A DNA stretch of 64,000 nucleotides from contig JAFKAC010000019.1 of the NCBI GenBank assembly GCA_025766275.1, forward strand, positions 1 to 64,000. The letters are read 5' to 3'. A model generated the notes under the pieces. That model made no database searches and was not told the origin of the DNA. It was given only the letters and a program-made list of their open reading frames with translations. Positions 59,005 to 64,000 of this stretch are shown piece by piece. Source of the DNA: Lactarius indigo (Eukaryota; Basidiomycota; Agaricomycetes; Russulales; Russulaceae). A program made the translations under genes and the position numbers. Each line of letters opens with the position of its first letter. The first letter of the stretch is position 1.

Positions 59005-59226
59005 CTAGTCTGCCACCGATTCTTGCCTCATCCGTTCTGCTTCATCTTCCATCCTTTCCAACATGTTAGCCCGTTCAAGACGATAAAGACTGTCCTTTTT
59101 ATCCGCAACCACCATCTCCCGTTCAAACTGCAGCTGTTGAATCCTCTTCATCAGCTGATCTTCAGCAAACGCAAATTGCCGGAACCGGCGTAGTTCTTGA
59201 GTGAGAGTGACATCCCCGATGCGCAT
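59005..59226 (-). pseudogene. 3' end of a chromovirus polyprotein (remnant)
   Basis: A 73-codon tail reads ELRRFRQFAFAEDQLMKRIQ, then KKDSLYRLERANMLERMEDE. It matches the end of the larger element at 60443 (RDAIYRLERATALERIADEQ). It is the coding end of a deleted retrotransposon whose 3' LTR is LTR 1. Predicted coiled coil. Confidence 0.65.
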
Positions 59227-59243
59227 TAGTAGTAAGTCAGTGG

Positions 59244-59750
59244 TGTTACGGTACGGACTTGATGACTCGCTACACGCGACTCATGGCCGGTTATGACTAC
59301 GGCCCGATACTATATTAGTCATGGACTTTTACATCGCATCAGTCAGCATAGTAGTTTGCATGTGATTGTGACTCATGTATGACTCATTCCTAGGAAAGCT
59401 GTACTAGGGTTCGAGCTAGTTATGCTATTCGTTACTTACTGTTCTAGCGGCGCTTTAAAGCCCACGCGTACCTGTATAAGTAGTTAACTCGGAAGACCAA
59501 GAGTCCCCATCTTGGTCTTCTTCAATCCACCACTTGACTTGTATACTGCCTACCTTAGTCTCAGACTAAGTGTGCCCCCACTACTATCCACCAAGGGATA
59601 GTCTTTCTTCATACTTCGCTGCAGCGTGTGCTGGAGTGCCCCTGTTCAGCTTGTGTTGGGTTGACACGTGATCCCCATTCACCTGACTTTCGCTAAGTTG
59701 ATTATGCCTATCTCGAGTCCAAGTCGGACTGACGCCGGTGGAGCGTAACA
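59244..59750 (+). mobile_element. gypsy-type LTR 2 (plus orientation)
   Basis: About 507 bp, TGTTACGG...GCGTAACA, the inverted partner of LTR 1. No polypurine tract lies directly before it, so it is either a solo LTR or the 5' LTR of another inserted copy. Confidence 0.7.
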
Positions 59751-59884
59751 TTAAGACCAAGATCCTCATCGTGGCGTACTCAACCAGAGAACAGTGGACG
59801 TCCTTCCGTCCTTATCATATTGAACGACGAGGAGACCGCAACGTACCAACAAGATTCTTAGGAGCAGCTCAGTGGAGAGAACGA
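59751..59884. other. spacer between LTR 2 and LTR 3
   Basis: 134 bp, possibly leader sequence following LTR 2. No coding content. Confidence 0.35.
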
Positions 59885-60411
59885 TGTAACGTCGTCACGA
59901 CGTTAGCTCGACTTGAGCTCTGTGGAGGCGGTAACAACTTAGCGGATGTCTTGAAGACACGAAGGTCCAAGTGTAGGCAATGGTGAACACTCGAAGGTGC
60001 ACTCAAATGAAGTTACTATCTTGAGTCACGAATGAGGGCGGACTCCTACTCGCTGCTGCTTGGAACGAGAAGGCGAGAGAGAGAGAGAGAGAGAGAGAAG
60101 AAACAAGTGACGATTCAAGAAGACCAAGATGGCATATCTTGGTCTTCACAGACACTATAAATACAAGTCGAGCAGGCTTTCAAGCGCTGCTATGAACCAC
60201 CGTAAAGTAGCGTCCAACGTATCGCGTAAGTACCTCAAACCCTAGTACTACTAGTACTAGTATCAGTGGCGTCCGTCATCAGTCAGCTATCCGTACCGTA
60301 TCTCCTATCGTGCTACCGTATCACCGCGCCATTGTAGATAAGTCCGTCACTAATATACCTTACCGCCGTAGTGACAACCGGTACAGTAAGGGTATGGATC
60401 GAAACGTGACA
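59885..60411 (-). mobile_element. 3' LTR of the chromovirus
   Basis: About 527 bp with TGTCACG...CGTTACA ends (outer bases TGATG also possible, to 60414). It lies just beyond the polypurine tract of the element. A (GA)n microsatellite sits inside at 60074-60098. It shares blocks with LTRs 1 and 2, so the elements are relatives. Confidence 0.7.
60074..60098. repeat. (GA)n microsatellite inside the LTR
   Basis: About 12 uninterrupted GA units. Confidence 0.9.
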
Positions 60412-60414
60412 TCA

Positions 60415-60425
60415 CCTCCTTTTCT
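60415..60425 (-). promoter_or_regulatory. polypurine tract of the chromovirus
   Basis: AGAAAAGGAGG on the minus strand immediately precedes the LTR; this primes plus-strand DNA synthesis in LTR retrotransposons. Confidence 0.6.
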
Positions 60426-60442
60426 AGCGTGAGACCCCAGGC

Positions 60443-63400
60443 TCACCGAAAGTCGCGTGCCGGCCAATCGCGCTGTTCATCGGCAATACGCTCTAACGCG
60501 GTGGCGCGCTCCAAGCGATAGATGGCGTCGCGTCGGTCGTCCTGTGCGCACTCGATCATTGCGCGGAGTTGACTCACCCTCGCTCGAAGTCGATCCAGCT
60601 CATAACTGGCCGCGCGGAAGCGCGTGACTTCTGCGGTGAGCGACTCATCGTTGATACGATTGAGCGCGCGATCGGTGATCTTGTCCGCCTCGAAGACGAC
60701 GAGGTCTTCGTGCGGATACGTGGGGCGGAGCGCCGCGGATACATGAGGCTCAGCGTAGAGGGGCTTACCATAGACGTGTGGTGAGCCCGGTATAACCCCC
60801 AGTATGAGGGGGTCCGCCCCTCCAATGATTTGGACATGCGACGCGTCCCTCTCTACTCCGTCGGGCCCGGTGATGGGGTATCGAATGTGATGGGGTCGTC
60901 GGTTCGCCCGGAACCCTTCAGGCGCAATGACATGCGCAGGGTCCTCGGCGGCGGTGAACGGACGGTGATCGGCGGCACCAGGCACGCGCACACGTCCTCG
61001 ATACATGGGGGACCCGTCGGAGTAGACGAGCCAGGGCGTGATGAGGGGATTATCAGGGTCGCGTTTCGTTCGAAGGAAGGTGTGTCTCGCCGGGTAATAA
61101 TCTTCGTCGTCATGGCCAGCCTCAGCTGCCGCCATCGCTGCCGTTGCTCGCGCATCTCCCTCAGTCGGGCCGCCGCTGAGTCCAGCTGCTCCTTCTGCCA
61201 CGCTGCCGCTACTCTCTTCCAACCCTCCAACTCGTATTCCATCAGCGCTTGAACGCTGGTCGTTGCTCGGGAAAACTCCGCGAACGCCGATGAGGTCGTC
61301 GCTTGGGGGGATAGCGGCGGTGGGTTCACGCTCGCCGCGATCGTTTCGGAAGACGTGGACGACGGCTCGGTCGTTGTCGGGGGTGGTGGTCGGATCTGGA
61401 AATCTGGTGGTGACGTTGATCCATTCTTGTGCGGTGATGGGCCCCTCTGCTGGTGTAAGAGGTGTCCATGGCGCGAGCTGAGTGTTGGGAATTTCGGTGT
61501 CGTCGTCGTCTGCCAGGAGGGCGCGGGCGTCTTCTGCGAGGGAGTCAAGGAGTTGCGCCTGTGTGACATGTCGCAATGGAGAAGTGGGCATGAGAGTGAT
61601 GGTGGAACGAAGGAAGAGGGGATGACTGTCCTCTGTCCTGGTGACTCTCATTTTATCTCTTTTACCGTGGGTTTGCGCTTCCTGATACAGGCGGAGTGCT
61701 TCCGGCGCGAAGACGTCGTCTTTGTTAACCCACTGGTTCTCCGAGTCTGGGTAACCCTTCCATTTGATCAGATATTGGAGGCGTCTTCCTCTGCCGAAAT
61801 GCCGAGTGTCTAGAATGGCCTCGACTTCGTATTCTTCTTCTCCATCTATCAGTTCGGGCGGTGGTCGTGTGAAGTTCTCTCCGTGCAAGGAAGTTTGCTT
61901 GTACGGTGTGAGAAGATCGATATGAAACACTGGGTGGATGCTCCACTGCGTGGGAAGCTCCAATTGATAGTTGTAAGGGGACATCACCTGTACCACCCGA
62001 AAGGGTCCGTGGCGTCGCGCCGCTAGTTTTGCTGTAGGCTGATTGGTTCGAAGATGTTTGCCCTCGAGCCATACAAGGTTGTTGATGCTGAACTTGGGCG
62101 TATCTTTGTTGCGCACCCATGACTCTTGCGCCTTCTTTATAAGGCGTTGGGCGTTGTCTCTAGCTTCTTTCAGCTGTATCAGTCGCGCGGTTGCGAGGGG
62201 AATAGGAGAGGGCTTATCCGTCCAGTCCACTTGTGGGTTATACCCCATCAGAAGTTGGAACAGCGACTCTTTGGTGTGTTCATGTGGCCAGTTGTTGTGC
62301 GCGAATTTGGCGATTGGTAGATAAGCTTCCCAGTTGTCTTGCCGCTCATTTACCCAGAAACGTAGGTACTGTTCCAGCCATTGGTTAGTTCGTTCGGACT
62401 GCCCATCAGTACGCGGATGATATGCGGTTGATATGTTCTGTTGAATTCCCAGAATGCAGCACACTTCTCTGGTAAACTTGGACATAAAGCGGGGGTCGCG
62501 GTCGCTTATTATCTTGCGCGGTAACCCGAAGCGTTTGAACACATGGGCGATGTACAGAGCCGCCGTTTCTTCTGCGGTGATTTCTTCTCGACATGGGATG
62601 AAGATGGAGGCCTTGCTGCAATCGTGGTCTGTGACAGTTAGTATACTGTCGTACCCCTTAGAAACGGGAAGTTTGGTGATGAAGTCTACCGCCACTGTGT
62701 GGAACGGCATGGCTTCTAGTATTGGCATGATGGGGTACAGCGCGGCTCGTATGGGCCTCGTGTTGACCTTATTCCTTTGGCATTCTGCGCAGCCTTGCAC
62801 GTACTCATATACGTCTCTTCGGAGTCTCGGCCACCAGTAGTGTCTCTCCAGGATGCGTTGAGTTTTCGCAATTCCTGGATGGCCATGTATTGGCAAGTCG
62901 TGATGATCGTGTATTAGTATTCGTTGAATCGATGCTGGTCCTGTGATTACGAACCTGCCGTCCTTGTACCATTCTCCTTGTATCTTTTTGAGGCGATGAG
63001 GGTCGACCCACATCTTGATCACCTCCTCGTCTTGTTGGTGTCGTGGTTGTAGTAGGTTTGGGTTTGCGATGAAGGTGCGTGCGGTGTTAAGGGTTCGTAC
63101 AAAGACTTCAGGGGGTAAGACCACTACTTCGCTGTTGTCCTCGACTCCCTGGTCGTAGTCCGGTCGTCTCGACAGTGCATCTGCCCGTCCGTTACTCTTT
63201 CCTTTGATATGGTGAATCTCGAAGTCGTATTCCGAGAGTTTGAGTACTTCCCTTGCAACTCGCCTACTAATCTTCTGCGGTGACTTCCAATATTGTAGGT
63301 TAAGATGATCTGAATAGATCTTGATTTTGTGTGGGGCTCCCGCGAGTAGCAGTCTCCAGTTCCGCAAGGCCTTGACTATTGCAAGTAGTTCCAAGTCGTA

Positions 63401-64000
63401 AATGTCGTAATTCCGCTCCGCCTCTGAGAGCGTGGCGGAGTAGTAGCCTATAGGGTGTCATTTTCCGTCAGACTTTCGCTGTAATAATACTGCGCCCACC
63501 GCGTATCCGGAAGCATCGACTTCTAATTCGAACGGGTTTTGGAGTACCGGGTGTGCCAGTACCGGTTCCTCGGTTACAAGGCGTTTGAGGGTGTTGAAGG
63601 CGTCATCTTCGTCTTTGGTCCATTGCCACTCTTCGTCTTTTCGTGTGAGTTTGGTAAGTGGCTTGGCGTGAGTTGCGAAGCCGCGGATGAAGAGTCGGTA
63701 AAAGTTACAAAATCCGAGAAATGATCGGACATCTTTGACTTTTGTTGGCGTTGGCCAGTCCTTGATGCCTTGAACTTTTACAGGGTCCATGCGCGTCACC
63801 CCCCTTTCAAGGATTACCCCCAGGTAATCCATCCGCGGTTGATGGAACAGGCACTTCTCGAGTTTGAAGTAGAGGTCGTGTTCTTCGGCAACGCGCAAAA
63901 CATCACGGACGGCGTCCACATGGGCCGCTAGATCGTGATCAAAGTGAGTGGCGATACCAATATCGTCCATGTAGACGCGTATGGTAGTGCCCAGTCGTTC
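60443..64000 (-). mobile_element. Ty3/gypsy chromovirus polyprotein (3' half; one stop)
   Basis: Open from the window edge to 60443 apart from one TGA at 63458-63460. Order: reverse transcriptase with the YMDD box at ~63963-63975, RNase H (ELEVDASGYAVGAVLLQ, then YSDHLNLQYW), integrase with HHCC-type HGHPGIAKTQ and CAECQR, then the catalytic Asp in AVDFITKL, Asp in SDRDPRF and Glu in TDGQSERTNQWLEQ, then a chromodomain (EVEAILDTRHFGRGRRLQYL, IKWKGY). After it comes a ~400-residue extension with an acidic/low-complexity part and a terminal coiled coil. The TGA sits where relatives have Trp (GKWHP), so it is a G-to-A change. Gag, protease and the 5' LTR lie beyond the window. Confidence 0.9.

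Noticed and set aside
1..64000. CRISPR array, tRNA, rRNA or prokaryotic operon
   Set aside because: No regularly spaced direct repeats, no convincing tRNA box pair or rRNA sequence; all real genes are intron-rich and fungal in type.

Overview
This window reads as nuclear DNA of a basidiomycete fungus, most likely an agaricomycete. The evidence is many short introns (about 45-75 nt, GT-AG with a few GC-AG), an intact Plavaka-type DNA transposon, a DUF6532 gene, a Ty3/gypsy chromovirus, expanded F-box and arrestin-like families, and a seven-cysteine-core fungal metallothionein. I see no rRNA, tRNA, CRISPR array or prokaryote-style operon. All gene models are my own splice reconstructions. They were accepted where the exon phases add up and where paralogs share the architecture.

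Layout. 1-1.9 kb: F-box-type gene A (+). 2.4-5.4 kb: sedolisin (S53 protease) gene plus an ankyrin fragment (+), copy 1 of an inverted duplication. 6.5-6.7 kb: a three-exon metallothionein (-). 8.1-10.1 kb: CaMK-family protein kinase (+). 10.5-12.7 and 13.7-15.7 kb: F-box-type genes B and C (-), paralogs of A. 15.7-18.6 kb: no gene seen. 18.6-26.4 kb: three arrestin-like genes (-). 27.3-33.4 kb: a complete 6.1-kb Plavaka element carrying a transposase and a divergent DUF6532 gene. 34.7-36.1 kb: a fourth arrestin-like gene (-). 36.3-39.9 kb: duplicated flank, no gene seen. 39.9-41.8 kb: aldehyde dehydrogenase (-). 43.7-45.8 kb: MRH4-like mitochondrial DEAD-box helicase (-). 46.9-54.1 kb: tandem pair of about 895-residue F-box proteins (+). 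54.5-54.8 kb: two F-box gene scraps. 54.8-57.9 kb: the inverted second copy of the ankyrin fragment and sedolisin (-). 58.5-64 kb: nested LTR retrotransposon debris and the 3' half of a chromovirus (-) running off the window.

Housekeeping genes (aldehyde dehydrogenase, helicase, kinase) are islands among lineage-expanded families (F-box, arrestin-like, sedolisin) and mobile DNA. F-box proteins and arrestin-like proteins are both classes that feed substrates to ubiquitin ligases, so the accessory content is biased toward ubiquitin adaptors; that functional link is inference. Secreted acid proteases and a metallothionein point to environmental nutrition and metal handling.

Quality caution: the first 10 kb contains about six single-base losses, each from a short homopolymer and each breaking an otherwise well-conserved reading frame. 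Most large genes further right are intact. This looks either like residual assembly error or like very young decay, and it affects how gene A, sedolisin copy 1 and the kinase should be read.
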